64,000 nt of DNA from Aerophototrophica crusticola (GCA_001939945.1 MOEB01000001.1:1-64000); one strand, 5' to 3'; counted from the stretch's first letter, positions 8,054 through 16,695 are shown. Notes: a model not told the origin generated them from the sequence alone. Numbers and translations: made by a program.

Positions 8054-9178
8054 ATGCGCTTCGTCCTGTTCGTCCACTCGTTGCTGTCCGATTGGAATCA
8101 CGGCAACGCCCACTTCCTGCGCGGCATCACGGCGGAGCTGCTGGCCCGCGGCCACGACGTCCGCGCGTTCGAGCCCGCCGGCGGCTGGAGCAAGGCCAAC
8201 CTGCTGGACGGCCACGGCCAAGCCGCCTGGGACGACATCGCCAGTGCCTTCCCCGGCCTGTCGTCCACCGAATACGACCTGGACAGCCTGGACCTGGACG
8301 CCGCCCTGGACGGGGCGGACGTGGTCATCGTCCATGAATGGAACGACCCCGCCCTGGTGGCCCGCTTGGGGCAGCGACGGGCGGCGGGCGGCCGGTTCCG
8401 CCTGCTGTTCCACGACACCCACCACCGCAGCGTCACCGCCCCGGCGGAGATGTCCCGCTACGACCTCTCCGCCTATGACGGCGTGCTGGCCTTCGGGGAG
8501 GCGGTGCGCCAGCGCTACCTGCGCGAAGGCTGGGCGAACCGCGCCTGGACCTGGCATGAGGCCGCCGACACCCGTCATTTCAGGCCGATGCCGGAGATGG
8601 CAAAGACCGGCGACCTGGTCTGGGTCGGCAACTGGGGTGACGATGAGCGCACGGCGGAGCTGCACGAATACCTGCTCGGCCCCGTCAAGGCCCTGGGCCT
8701 GTCGGCAGACGTCCATGGCGTGCGCTACCCGGACGAGGGGCGCCTAGCGCTGGCCGCAAGCGGCATCAAGTACCGGGGCTGGCTGCCCAACCACCGGGCG
8801 CCGGAAGTCTTCGCCCGCTACCGGCTGACCGTCCACGTCCCCCGCCGCCCCTATGTGGAGGCGCTGCCCGGCATCCCCACCATCCGCGTGTTCGAGGCCC
8901 TGGCCTGCGGCATCCCCCTCGTCTCCGCCCCGTGGCAGGACGCCGAAGGCTTGTTCCGGGTCGGCAAGGACCTCCGCATGGTCCGTTCCGGCAAGGAAAT
9001 GACCGCCGCCCTCAAGGAACTGCTCAACGATCCCGCCGCCGCCGCGGAGCAGGCGCGGTGCGGCCTTGAGACCATCCGCAGCCGCCACACCTGCGCCCAC
9101 CGGGTGGATGAGCTGCTGGCCGTCTGTGCCGAGCTGGCGGCGCCCGGCTCCTTCCTCGCCCTGGCGGAGGTGCAGTGA
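8054..9178 (+). CDS. CgeB-like glycosyltransferase, first of three paralogues
   Basis: A 374-residue GT-B-fold protein. The N terminus (SLLSDWNHGNAHFLRG, then ITAELLARGHDVRAFEP) matches the start of the next two genes, and the C-terminal part has ALPGIPTIRVFEALACGIPLV, the conserved donor-binding segment of CgeB/Glyco_trans_1_2 proteins. Seventeen bases separate it from the GT4 gene, and it runs into the next paralogue with a 4-base overlap. The three copies probably arose by tandem duplication and then diverged. Substrate unknown. Confidence 0.8.
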   Translation: MRFVLFVHSLLSDWNHGNAHFLRGITAELLARGHDVRAFEPAGGWSKANLLDGHGQAAWDDIASAFPGLSSTEYDLDSLDLDAALDGADVVIVHEWNDPALVARLGQRRAAGGRFRLLFHDTHHRSVTAPAEMSRYDLSAYDGVLAFGEAVRQRYLREGWANRAWTWHEAADTRHFRPMPEMAKTGDLVWVGNWGDDERTAELHEYLLGPVKALGLSADVHGVRYPDEGRLALAASGIKYRGWLPNHRAPEVFARYRLTVHVPRRPYVEALPGIPTIRVFEALACGIPLVSAPWQDAEGLFRVGKDLRMVRSGKEMTAALKELLNDPAAAAEQARCGLETIRSRHTCAHRVDELLAVCAELAAPGSFLALAEVQ

Positions 9179-10284
9179 CCATGGGCCTCTCCATCTCCTT
9201 CTACGGCTCCAGCCTCGTCTCCGCCTATTGGAACGGGGCCGCCACCTATTATCGCGGGATCGTCAAGAACCTGGCCCGCCGCGGGCACAAGGTCACCTTC
9301 TTCGAGCCCGACGCCTATGACCGGCAGAAGCACCGGGACATGGCCGACCCCGACTGGGCCAAGGTGGTGGTGTATGAGGCGACGCCCGACGGCATGTCCC
9401 GCGCCGTGGAGCAGGGCCGCAACGCCGACGTGGTGGTGAAGGCCAGCGGCGTCGGTGTCTTCGACGCGGAGCTGGAAGCCGCCGTGCTCTCCAGCCGCCG
9501 CGCCGACGCCCTCGCCATCTTCTGGGACGTGGACGCGCCGGCGACGCTGGACCGGATGCGCAACGACCCGCTGGACAGCTTCCGCCCCCTGGTCCCCGCC
9601 TATGACGCGGTCTTCACCTATGGCGGGGGCCAGCCGGTGGTGGACGCCTACGCCGCCTTCGGCGCCCGGCTCTGCGTCCCCGTCTACAACGCCGTGGACC
9701 CGGACACCCACCACCCCGTGCCGCCCGACCCCCGCTTCCAGGCGGATTTGGGCTTCGTCGGCAACCGCCTTCCGGACCGGGAGAAGCGGGTGGAGGAGTT
9801 CTTCCTGAAGGCCGCCAGCCTCGCACCCGGCCGCCAGTTCCTGTTGGGCGGGGCCGGTTGGGGCGACAAGCCCATGCCCGGCAACGTGCGCTACCACGGC
9901 CACGTCTACACGGCCGACCACAACGCCTTCAACCGCTCCTGCCTGGCTGTCCTGAACGTCAACCGGGACAGTATGGCCAGCTACGGCTTCTCCCCGCCCA
10001 CCCGGGTGTTCGAGGCGGCGGGGGCCGGCGCCTGCCTGGTCACCGACCGGTGGGAGGGGATCGAGCTGTTCCTGGACCCCGGCGCGGAGGTGCTGGTGGC
10101 CGACGACGGCGCCGCCGTGGCCGCCCACCTCGAAGCCCTCACCCCCGACAAGGCACGCGGCATCGGGGAGGCAGCGCGCAAACGTGTCCTCTCCGCCCAC
10201 ACCTATGCCCACCGGGCCGCCCAGGTGGAAGCGCTGCTGGCCGGCGCCGACCTGCGGCCCTCCTCGCTGAGGCTGTCGGCATGA
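9175..10284 (+). CDS. CgeB-like glycosyltransferase, second of three paralogues
   Basis: A 369-residue protein with SLVSAYWNGAATYYRG and then a helix ending RRGHKVTFFEP at the N terminus, and YGFSPPTRVFEAAGAGACLV at the donor site, like CgeB-family transferases. The GTG at 9175 overlaps the previous stop (GTGA); an ATG two codons later (9181) is an equally good start. Its stop overlaps the start of the third paralogue (ATGA), so all three are probably translated together. Confidence 0.8.
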   Translation: MTMGLSISFYGSSLVSAYWNGAATYYRGIVKNLARRGHKVTFFEPDAYDRQKHRDMADPDWAKVVVYEATPDGMSRAVEQGRNADVVVKASGVGVFDAELEAAVLSSRRADALAIFWDVDAPATLDRMRNDPLDSFRPLVPAYDAVFTYGGGQPVVDAYAAFGARLCVPVYNAVDPDTHHPVPPDPRFQADLGFVGNRLPDREKRVEEFFLKAASLAPGRQFLLGGAGWGDKPMPGNVRYHGHVYTADHNAFNRSCLAVLNVNRDSMASYGFSPPTRVFEAAGAGACLVTDRWEGIELFLDPGAEVLVADDGAAVAAHLEALTPDKARGIGEAARKRVLSAHTYAHRAAQVEALLAGADLRPSSLRLSA

Positions 10285-11411
10285 CCAGCGGCATCCACAT
10301 CGTCATCCTCGGCCTGTCCATCACCTCAAGCTGGGGCAACGGCCACGCCACCACCTACCGCGGGCTGGTGCGGGAACTGGCGGCCCGCGGACACCGGGTC
10401 ACCTTCCTGGAGCGGGACGTGCCCTGGTACCGGGACAACCGGGATTGCAAGGCGCCGGAGGGCTGCGAGACCATCCTCTACGCCACGCTGGAGGAGCTGT
10501 ACGACAGCCACGCCGCCCTGGTGCGCGACGCGGACGCGGTGATCGTCGGTTCCTACGTCCCCGACGGCATCGCCGTGGGCGACTGGGTGCAGGCCACGGC
10601 CAAGGGCCTGCCCGCCTTCTACGACATCGACACGCCGGTGACCCTGGCGGCCCTGGCGGGGCAGGGGACCGGCTACCTGGCCGCCCGGCAGATTTCCGGC
10701 TACGGCCTCTACCTCTCCTTCACCGGCGGCCCGACCTTGCGGAAGCTGGAGCGGACCTACGGCTCCCCCATGGCCCGCGCCCTCTACTGCTCCGCCGACC
10801 CCACCGTGCACGGGCCGGAGCCGGCGGAGGCCGAATGGGCCCTCGGCTATTTGGGCACCTACAGCCCCGACCGCCAGCCGGTGCTGGACAGGCTGCTGGT
10901 CCAGGCCGCCCACGCCTTGCCGGACCAACGCTTCGTCGTGGCCGGCCCCCAATACCCCGCAGACATCGCCTGGCCCGACAACGTGGAGCGGATCGAACAC
11001 CTGCCGCCGGGGGAGCATCGCCGTTTCTACAACGCCCAATCCCTCACTCTGAACGTCACCCGGGCGGACATGGTGCGGGCCGGCTGGTCCCCCAGCGTGC
11101 GCCTGTTCGAGGCCGCGTGCTGCGGCACGCCCATCATCTCCGATCCCTGGGACGGGTTGGACAGCCTGTTCCGCCCGGGCCGGGAAATCCTGGTGGCCCG
11201 CGACACCGCGGACGTGGTCAACGCCCTGCGCGACATGACGCCGGAGGCCATCAAGGCCCTTGGCCACCGTGCCCGCACCCGCGTCCTGGCCGCCCACACC
11301 GCCGCCCACCGCGCCGCTGAGCTGGAGAGCTACCTGGCGGAGGCGATGGCCCGCCGCCGCGCCGCCCCGGCCCGCGCCCCCCGGCAGACGGTGGCGACGG
11401 CCCGCGCCTGA
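10281..11411 (+). CDS. CgeB-like glycosyltransferase, third of three paralogues
   Basis: A 376-residue protein. SITSSWGNGHATTYRG and RGHRVTFLERD at the N terminus and AGWSPSVRLFEAACCGTPII near residue 280 match the two preceding genes. An Arg/Ala/Pro-rich tail of about 25 residues follows the domain. The ATG overlaps the preceding stop. The next gene starts 81 bases downstream, so this may be the end of the cassette transcript; no terminator was seen. Confidence 0.8.
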   Translation: MTSGIHIVILGLSITSSWGNGHATTYRGLVRELAARGHRVTFLERDVPWYRDNRDCKAPEGCETILYATLEELYDSHAALVRDADAVIVGSYVPDGIAVGDWVQATAKGLPAFYDIDTPVTLAALAGQGTGYLAARQISGYGLYLSFTGGPTLRKLERTYGSPMARALYCSADPTVHGPEPAEAEWALGYLGTYSPDRQPVLDRLLVQAAHALPDQRFVVAGPQYPADIAWPDNVERIEHLPPGEHRRFYNAQSLTLNVTRADMVRAGWSPSVRLFEAACCGTPIISDPWDGLDSLFRPGREILVARDTADVVNALRDMTPEAIKALGHRARTRVLAAHTAAHRAAELESYLAEAMARRRAAPARAPRQTVATARA

Positions 11412-11492
11412 CAGCCATCCCCGCTTTCCCCCTCGCCCCCGGCGCGCCGCTCGCCTATATGGGCGGGGGATTTCGGGGTGTGCGGGACGACG

Positions 11493-12173
11493 ATGCACAA
11501 GGACGCGGCCAAGGCCCTGGTGGTGGAAACGAAGCGGGCCCTGTTCGGCCGCTACGTGAACAGCCTGTTCAAGGACCATGCCTTCATCCGCATGGCCTAT
11601 AAGAACATGTTCCAGATCTCGCCCAAGATGTGGCGCTCCAGCCAGCCGACGCCGGCCCACGTGGCCGCCGCGGCGAAGATGGGCATCAAGACCATCATCA
11701 ACCTGCGCGGCCGGCGGGACGATTGCGGCAGCTACTACCTGGAAAAGCGCGCGTGTGAGAAGTACGGCATCACCCTGGTGGACTTCCCGGTCAACAGCCG
11801 CGACGCGCCCAAGAAGGAAAAGATGCTGGAGGCGCGGGAGATCTGGTCCCGCATCGAATACCCGGCCCTGATGCACTGCAAGGCCGGCTCCGACCGTGTC
11901 GGCTTCATGTCCGCCCTCTACCTCTATGTCCATGAGGGCGTGCCGATTGAGCAGGCGGTGAAGCAGCTCCATTGGCGCTTCGGCCACCTGAAGCAGGCCA
12001 AGACCGGCATCCTGGACCATTTCTGGGAAACCTACCGGGCCCATGACAAGGCCACCCCCACCGAGTTCTTCGAGTGGGTGGAGAAGCATTACGACCCCGT
12101 CGCCTTCAAGGCCGGGTTCATGGCGCAATGGTGGGCCAATGTCCTGACCGACCGGATCATCCGTCGGGAATAG
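11493..12173 (+). CDS. Protein tyrosine/dual-specificity phosphatase-like protein
   Basis: A 226-residue protein with the cysteine phosphatase loop HCKAGSDRVG: C129 and R135 form the CX5R signature. Upstream, KTIINLRGRRDD and VDFPVNSRD fit the bacterial dual-specificity phosphatase fold, with an aspartate that could be the general acid. Hydrolysis of phosphotyrosine, phosphoinositide or another phosphoester is possible. The ATG at 11493 is chosen; a GTG at 11478 would add 5 residues. It follows the glycosyltransferase cassette, where phosphatases often control polysaccharide export, but that link is inference. Confidence 0.75.
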   Translation: MHKDAAKALVVETKRALFGRYVNSLFKDHAFIRMAYKNMFQISPKMWRSSQPTPAHVAAAAKMGIKTIINLRGRRDDCGSYYLEKRACEKYGITLVDFPVNSRDAPKKEKMLEAREIWSRIEYPALMHCKAGSDRVGFMSALYLYVHEGVPIEQAVKQLHWRFGHLKQAKTGILDHFWETYRAHDKATPTEFFEWVEKHYDPVAFKAGFMAQWWANVLTDRIIRRE

Positions 12174-12253
12174 CACTTTACCCATCTTCTTCGGCACATC
12201 GGGGCGGATGGTGCGTTAGTCCGGGTGACAACCAGAAGCCGGGACCCGCCGCC

Positions 12254-13714
12254 ATGCCCAATGCCGCCGACCAGCGCCTGAAGAACCTGCGTGTCCACCT
12301 GTCCGCGGAGAACCCGGACCTGGTACCGTTGGTCGATGCCTATTCCCGCATGGATGCCATCCTCCGCCGCATGCGCCTGATCGGGAAGGAGGAGACGCTG
12401 ACCAACCGCATCGGCTGGTGGCCGGTGGTCTCGGCGGTGGGCCTCTTCTCCTCCGGCAAGTCCACCCTGATCAACGATTTGCTGGGCCAGAACGTGCAAC
12501 GCACCGGCAACCAGGCGGTGGACGACAAGTTCACCGTGCTCTGCCACGGCACCGAGCTGCGGGAGCTGCCGGGCACGGCGCTGGACGCCGACGCCCGCTT
12601 CCCCTTCCACGCCATGGGCGACGAGATCGAGCGCGTCGCCCCGGGGGAAGGCAAGATGGTGGACCGTTACATGTCGCTGAAGACGGTGCCCAGCGACCGT
12701 CTGCGCGGCCTGATCATCGTGGACAGTCCCGGCTTCGACAGCGACAAGTACCGCGACGCGACCCTGCGCCTGATCGACCACATCCTGGACCTGTCGGACC
12801 TGACCCTGGTCCTGTTCGATGCCCGCAAGCCGGAACCGGGCGTCATGCGCGATACGCTGGACAAGCTGGTGGCCCGGGTGAAGGACCGGTCCGACGCCGA
12901 CAAGTTCATGTTCATCCTGAACCAGATCGACGCCACCAGCCGCGAGGACAACCTGGAAGAGGTGGTGGGCGCTTGGCAGCGGGCCATGGCCAGCGTCGGC
13001 ATCGCCGGTGGCCGCTTCTATGCCGTCTATAGCGAGAAGGCGGCGGACGGCATGGCCGTGCAGCCCCGCCTGCGGGAAATCCGCAACCGCGACATGCAGG
13101 ACATCACCCGCCGCATCCAGGAGGTGCCCAGCATCCGCGGCTACCGCGTCGCCAACGGGCTGGAGGCGGTGACCAAGGACATCCGCGAGGAAGCGGTGCC
13201 CATGCTGACCCGCGCCGTGAAGCGCTGGCGCTCCGTCGTCAACGGGGTGACCCTGGCGGCCCTGGTGGCGGCCGCGGCGCTCGCCATCGTGCTCTGGGCC
13301 TGGTCGGCCATACCGGTGGACCTGCTGTTCGAAAGCCCCTGGCCGTCCCTCGTCATCCTGCTGCTGTTGCTGGGCGTGCTGCTGGCCCGCCATTTCACTG
13401 GCCGCTTCATGGCCCGGCGCATCGCCCGCGACCTGCCGGTCAGCCTGGGCGGCTTCGGCCTCAGCGTCCGCAACGCCTTCCTGGCCGCCACCCGCTTCAG
13501 CCTGTTCCGCCGCGGCCCCATCGGCTGGTCCCGCCGCACGGACAAGAAGCTGGACCGCATCCACGACATCGTCGCCGCCGAGATCCGCAAGCTGAACGAC
13601 CGCTTCGCCCGCCCCGGCGCCGGCCCCGTCCGCCCCGGCGAGATCCCCCAACCCGGCATCTCCGTCATCCGCCCCGAGCCGGTCCCGCCGGAGGGCAAGC
13701 CGGCTGCGGTGTGA
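12254..13714 (+). CDS. Membrane-anchored dynamin-like GTPase
   Basis: A 486-residue protein with a complete G domain: P-loop GLFSSGKS (63-70), G3 DSPG (157-160) and G4 NQID (223-226). Two hydrophobic segments at about 325-350 and 358-378 form a membrane hairpin, followed by a basic tail. It resembles bacterial dynamin-like or YcjX-like GTPases acting at the inner membrane. The ATG at 12254 is the first that removes a shadow N terminus overlapping the previous gene. The last 39 bases are copied in degenerate form at 13990-14028. Confidence 0.8.
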   Translation: MPNAADQRLKNLRVHLSAENPDLVPLVDAYSRMDAILRRMRLIGKEETLTNRIGWWPVVSAVGLFSSGKSTLINDLLGQNVQRTGNQAVDDKFTVLCHGTELRELPGTALDADARFPFHAMGDEIERVAPGEGKMVDRYMSLKTVPSDRLRGLIIVDSPGFDSDKYRDATLRLIDHILDLSDLTLVLFDARKPEPGVMRDTLDKLVARVKDRSDADKFMFILNQIDATSREDNLEEVVGAWQRAMASVGIAGGRFYAVYSEKAADGMAVQPRLREIRNRDMQDITRRIQEVPSIRGYRVANGLEAVTKDIREEAVPMLTRAVKRWRSVVNGVTLAALVAAAALAIVLWAWSAIPVDLLFESPWPSLVILLLLLGVLLARHFTGRFMARRIARDLPVSLGGFGLSVRNAFLAATRFSLFRRGPIGWSRRTDKKLDRIHDIVAAEIRKLNDRFARPGAGPVRPGEIPQPGISVIRPEPVPPEGKPAAV

Positions 13715-13780
13715 TTAGCAGCCATCCCAGCTCGGCCAGATCGGCACGGCATCCAGTCAGGAAACCTGCAAGGCACTTGA

Positions 13781-13936
13781 CGTCATCCCGGGCCTGACCC
13801 GGGACCCTCGGGAAAGCCGTCATGCCAATGGCGCGGCAGCGGGCCAGCGGAGAGGCCATAGAGCTTCCGGTGCCCTGCATCGACCGAACCCGAGGGCCCT
13901 GGATCGGCGCGCCTGCGGCGCTTGTCCGGGGCGACA
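13781..13936. repeat. Dispersed inverted repeat, family A, copy 1
   Basis: The left arm starts GTCATCCCGGGCCTGACCCG and the right arm ends with CTTGTCCGGGGCGAC; CCCTCGGG and CCCGAGGG pair in between. The segment GGGAAAGCCG...ATGGCGCGGCAGCGGG inside the left half recurs at 44964-44994, so the family is defined by more than the palindrome. It fills most of the 331-base gap between the GTPase gene and hicB. Confidence 0.75.
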
Positions 13937-13960
13937 TCCAGTACCCCGCATAGCGGTGAC

Positions 13961-14028
13961 TCACCCCCCATACAACCACGTCATCCCACGAGCTGGTCCC
14001 GCCGGAGAGCAAGCTGGCGGCGGCCTGA
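13961..14028. repeat. Duplicated 3' ends of the two flanking genes
   Basis: 13961-13988 repeats 14731-14758 (stop codon end of the esterase gene) with one mismatch in 28 bases. Directly adjoining, 13990-14028 repeats 13676-13714 (stop codon end of the GTPase gene) with about 32 of 39 matches. Both copied pieces keep their genes' stop codons at the same edge. The arrangement, GTPase end, repeat, esterase-end copy, GTPase-end copy, hicBA, esterase end, is what a tandem duplication of the convergent junction would leave. Confidence 0.8.
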
Positions 14029-14045
14029 GCGACGAGGTTGGCCGG

Positions 14046-14396
14046 TCAGCCCGCGCGCTCCTCGCTGTCGAGGTACCGGCGCAGCGCGTCGCTGACGACG
14101 GTGTTCAGGTTCATGCCTTGGCGCTGGGCATAGAGCATGGCGCGCCGGTGCAGGTCGCGTCCGGGCCGGACGTTGAAACTGCCCTTCAGCGGCACGTCGG
14201 GCTTCCGTCCCTCCGCCGCGCAAAGCTCGAGGTAGTCGTCCACGGCCTCATGAAATGCCGCCTTCAGGCCCTTGGCGTCCGCCCCCTCATAGGTCACCAG
14301 GTCACGGATGAACTCCAGCCGGCCATGCAGGACCTCATCCTCGTCGCTGTACTCGACCGAGCCGAGATATCCCTTGTATTCCAGCAGCGTGCTCAT
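14046..14396 (-). CDS. hicB: HicB family antitoxin
   Basis: A 116-residue protein. The N-terminal partial RNase H-like fold (YKGYLGSVEYSDEDEVLHGR, then FEGxT-like VTYEGAD and a FHEAVDDYLELC helix) is the usual HicB fold. A C-terminal ribbon-helix-helix-like segment (SFNVRPGRDLHRRAMLYAQR) should bind DNA. It would neutralise HicA and repress the pair. The ATG overlaps the hicA stop by 4 bases. Confidence 0.88.
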   Translation of the reverse strand: MSTLLEYKGYLGSVEYSDEDEVLHGRLEFIRDLVTYEGADAKGLKAAFHEAVDDYLELCAAEGRKPDVPLKGSFNVRPGRDLHRRAMLYAQRQGMNLNTVVSDALRRYLDSEERAG

Positions 14397-14647
14397 ATCA
14401 GGCCTTCCTCGGTCAGCACCCGCACGACGTCCTCGATGACATAGGATTTGACGATGTTGCCGGGGTGCGGCTTGTGCAAGGCGATGGTCGGGGCGGTCGC
14501 GTGGATGAAACGTCGTCGGGACCCGCCCGTCTTGCCGGTGGCTGCCTCCCTGTAACCCAGCCCTTCGAGCAGCCTGACCAGCTCGTCCCAGGTGAAATCC
14601 TTCGGCTTGCCCTTGAGCCGGGCCACCAGCTTGTCCCGCCGAGTCAC
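14393..14647 (-). CDS. hicA: HicA family mRNA interferase toxin
   Basis: An 84-residue protein with the HicA fold: TWDELVRLLEGLGYREAATG, then GGSRRRFIH, then IALHKPHPGNIVKSYVIEDV. HicA toxins cleave mRNA. The common GSH motif reads GSR here, so the usual catalytic histidine is replaced; the subgroup with LHKPHPG keeps histidines elsewhere. The toxin gene comes first and overlaps hicB (ATGA), the standard hicAB order. The pair sits in a repeat-rich scar, consistent with recent acquisition. Confidence 0.88.
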   Translation of the reverse strand: MTRRDKLVARLKGKPKDFTWDELVRLLEGLGYREAATGKTGGSRRRFIHATAPTIALHKPHPGNIVKSYVIEDVVRVLTEEGLI

Positions 14648-14730
14648 GTCAGCCTACCGCTACGGTCACTGCACCAGTATGGGCTGCCCGCCCCCGGCTT
14701 GCAACCAGATACAGTCGCACAGATCTCGCC

Positions 14731-15630
14731 TCACCCCCCGTACAACCACGTCATCCCATGCACGAACCCCACCGGGAACGTGGTCTCATGGACGGTGCCC
14801 TCGATCACGTCGGCGCGGACCTTGAGGCCCGGGTACTTCCGGGAGCCCAGCCGCCGCGCCATCGCTCCTTGCGCACCCACCATGTCGTTGGTCTTGTTAT
14901 AGCGGGGGTCCTTGGCGCCGGGCTTCACCGTCTCGAACCCGCCGGTCGCCATATAGATACGGGCCTTCAGGTCCTTGTGTCTGGCGGCATGGGCGGCCTC
15001 CAGCGCGTGCAGCGCCTCGTCGGCGTACCAGAAGGACGGGCTGGTCAGGATGTAGCTCTCGAAATGCCCCGGCTCGGTGAATGCTACCCACAGGCCGAAC
15101 AGCCCGCCGAAGGACTGGCCCACCAGGGTGCGGCGCGCCGGGTCGGCCCGGTACTGGCGTTCCACCAGCGGGATCGCCTCCTTGGTGATGAAGTCCAGAT
15201 AGGCCCGCGCCCCGCCGGTGGGGGAGGGCAGGGAGGGGTTGGGCCAGGGCGTCAGGTCCCGCCGGCGGGACACCATGCCGTCCTCCCCTTGCGCATAGGA
15301 CAGGCCCACCAGGATCACGTGCTCCAGCTTGCCCGCGTTGTGCGGCAGCCGGGTGACACCGGACGCCACCTGGAACGTGTAGTCCCCGTCCGTCAGGTAC
15401 AGCACGGGATAGCGCCGCCCCGCATTGGCCGGGTCGCCATAGCCCGGCGGCAGCTTGACATACAGTTGGTACGTCCGGCCCACCGCCTTGGACACGACCG
15501 TATGGACGGCGCTGCGCTCAAGCTGGAAGGGCGGGGCGTCTTGCGCCGGGGTGGGGCGGGTCCCTAGGATCGCCAAGGCGAGGGCGGCGACGACCGCGGC
15601 CCGGCGGAGGAAGGTCGGCAAGGCTTGCAT
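14731..15630 (-). CDS. Secreted alpha/beta hydrolase, esterase D/IroE-like
   Basis: A 299-residue protein with a signal peptide (MQALPTFLRRAAVVAALALA) ending near residue 30. RRYPVLYLTDGDYTF and the nucleophile elbow GQSFGG (S173) match the Fes/IroE/esterase D-type fold, and HETTFPVGFVHG near the C terminus probably supplies the catalytic histidine. It may hydrolyse an ester in the periplasm, possibly a siderophore, but no iron genes are nearby. The ATG at 15630 was chosen because it starts the signal peptide. Its last 28 bases are duplicated at 13961-13988. Confidence 0.82.
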   Translation of the reverse strand: MQALPTFLRRAAVVAALALAILGTRPTPAQDAPPFQLERSAVHTVVSKAVGRTYQLYVKLPPGYGDPANAGRRYPVLYLTDGDYTFQVASGVTRLPHNAGKLEHVILVGLSYAQGEDGMVSRRRDLTPWPNPSLPSPTGGARAYLDFITKEAIPLVERQYRADPARRTLVGQSFGGLFGLWVAFTEPGHFESYILTSPSFWYADEALHALEAAHAARHKDLKARIYMATGGFETVKPGAKDPRYNKTNDMVGAQGAMARRLGSRKYPGLKVRADVIEGTVHETTFPVGFVHGMTWLYGG

Positions 15631-15761
15631 ACTCTCACGAAGGTTGTGCCCGGCGGTGGTACACGGCGCCCCAAGGCCGGTCAATTAAGGGACCACCGCG
15701 GGACCTGGATACTGGACGTTGCCGCCAACGGGGCAGCGATCCGCCCCCAGCCAGACCAACC

Positions 15762-15860
15762 GCCTCCCCTGCGAAAGCAGGGGCCCACAGTTCTTGTCCC
15801 CCCGCCCAACGTCCCCAAAGCTCAAGAACCCTGGACCCCTGCCTTCTCAGGGGAGGCAGG
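15762..15860. repeat. Dispersed palindromic repeat, family C, copy 2
   Basis: CCCCTGCGAAAGCAGGGGCC at the left and CCTGCCTTCTCAGGGGAGGCAGG at the right, in the same layout as 5295-5393. It ends 37 bases before the beta-lactamase start, so that gene's promoter would lie in or upstream of the repeat. Confidence 0.8.
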
Positions 15861-15897
15861 GAAGCTCAAGCGCGGACACTCGATTGCAGCCATCGGC

Positions 15898-16695
15898 ATG
15901 CTGCTCGCCCTGCTCCTGCCCTGGCCCGCAGCCGCGTCGGGCAGCCAGCTTGCCTGCTCCCTGCTGGTGGACGCGGCCGACGGCGCGGTGCTGGACCGAA
16001 GCGGCCCCGACTGCGACCGGCCCAACAGCCCGGCCTCCACCTTCAAGATCCCCCTGGCCCTGATGGGGTTAGAGTCCGGCCAGCTCCAGGACAGCCACGC
16101 CCCAGCCCTGCCCTACAAGCCCGAATACCCGGCTTGGCGCGACGCCTGGAAGACCACCACCGACCCGGCCTACTGGATGAAGGAGTCCGTCGTCTGGTAT
16201 TCCCAAGAGCTGACCAAACGCCTGGGCATGGACGCCTTCCAGGCCTGGGTGGACAGGCTGGACTATGGCAACCGCGACCTGTCCGGCGACCCCGGCCAGG
16301 GCAACGGCCTCACCCGCGCCTGGCTCAGCTCCTCCCTGAGGATCAGCCCCGCGGGGCAGGCCGCCTTCCTCCGCCGCTTGGTCCGCGGCGACCTCCCCGT
16401 CTCAGCGGAGACGGTGCGCAAGACGGAGGCCCTGCTGCGCCGCGACGATCTCCCCGGCGGCTGGACCAGCTTCGGCAAGACCGGCGCCGGTTCCCTGCCC
16501 GGCCCCGACGGCAAGCCAGATCCCAACCGGCCCTTCGGCTGGTATGTGGGCTGGGCCCGCAAGGGCGACCGCACCCTGGTCTTCGTCCGCCTGGTCAAGG
16601 ACGACGCGCGCTCCGACACCCCCGCCAGCTTCCGCGCCCGCGACGCCCTGCTGGCTGAACTGCCCGGGCTGTTGGGCAAGGCGGATGCACCCTGA
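15898..16695 (+). CDS. Class D (OXA-like) beta-lactamase
   Basis: A 265-residue serine beta-lactamase or close relative. All class D motifs are present and well spaced: S47-T-F-K50 (nucleophile), S97-V-V99, Y123-G-N125 and K194-T-G196. ESVVWYSQELTKRLG and SLRISPAGQAAFLRRLV are typical of the class. A short hydrophobic N terminus ending AAASGS suggests export. The ATG at 15898 is used; an open frame upstream runs through repeat family C and is not coding. No mobile element or integron site adjoins it, so it is probably an intrinsic chromosomal enzyme. Whether it confers resistance cannot be told. Confidence 0.88.
   Translation: MLLALLLPWPAAASGSQLACSLLVDAADGAVLDRSGPDCDRPNSPASTFKIPLALMGLESGQLQDSHAPALPYKPEYPAWRDAWKTTTDPAYWMKESVVWYSQELTKRLGMDAFQAWVDRLDYGNRDLSGDPGQGNGLTRAWLSSSLRISPAGQAAFLRRLVRGDLPVSAETVRKTEALLRRDDLPGGWTSFGKTGAGSLPGPDGKPDPNRPFGWYVGWARKGDRTLVFVRLVKDDARSDTPASFRARDALLAELPGLLGKADAP

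Noticed and set aside
15625-15897. N-terminal extension of the beta-lactamase frame
   Set aside because: It crosses repeat family C and the esterase start, and would bury the signal peptide.
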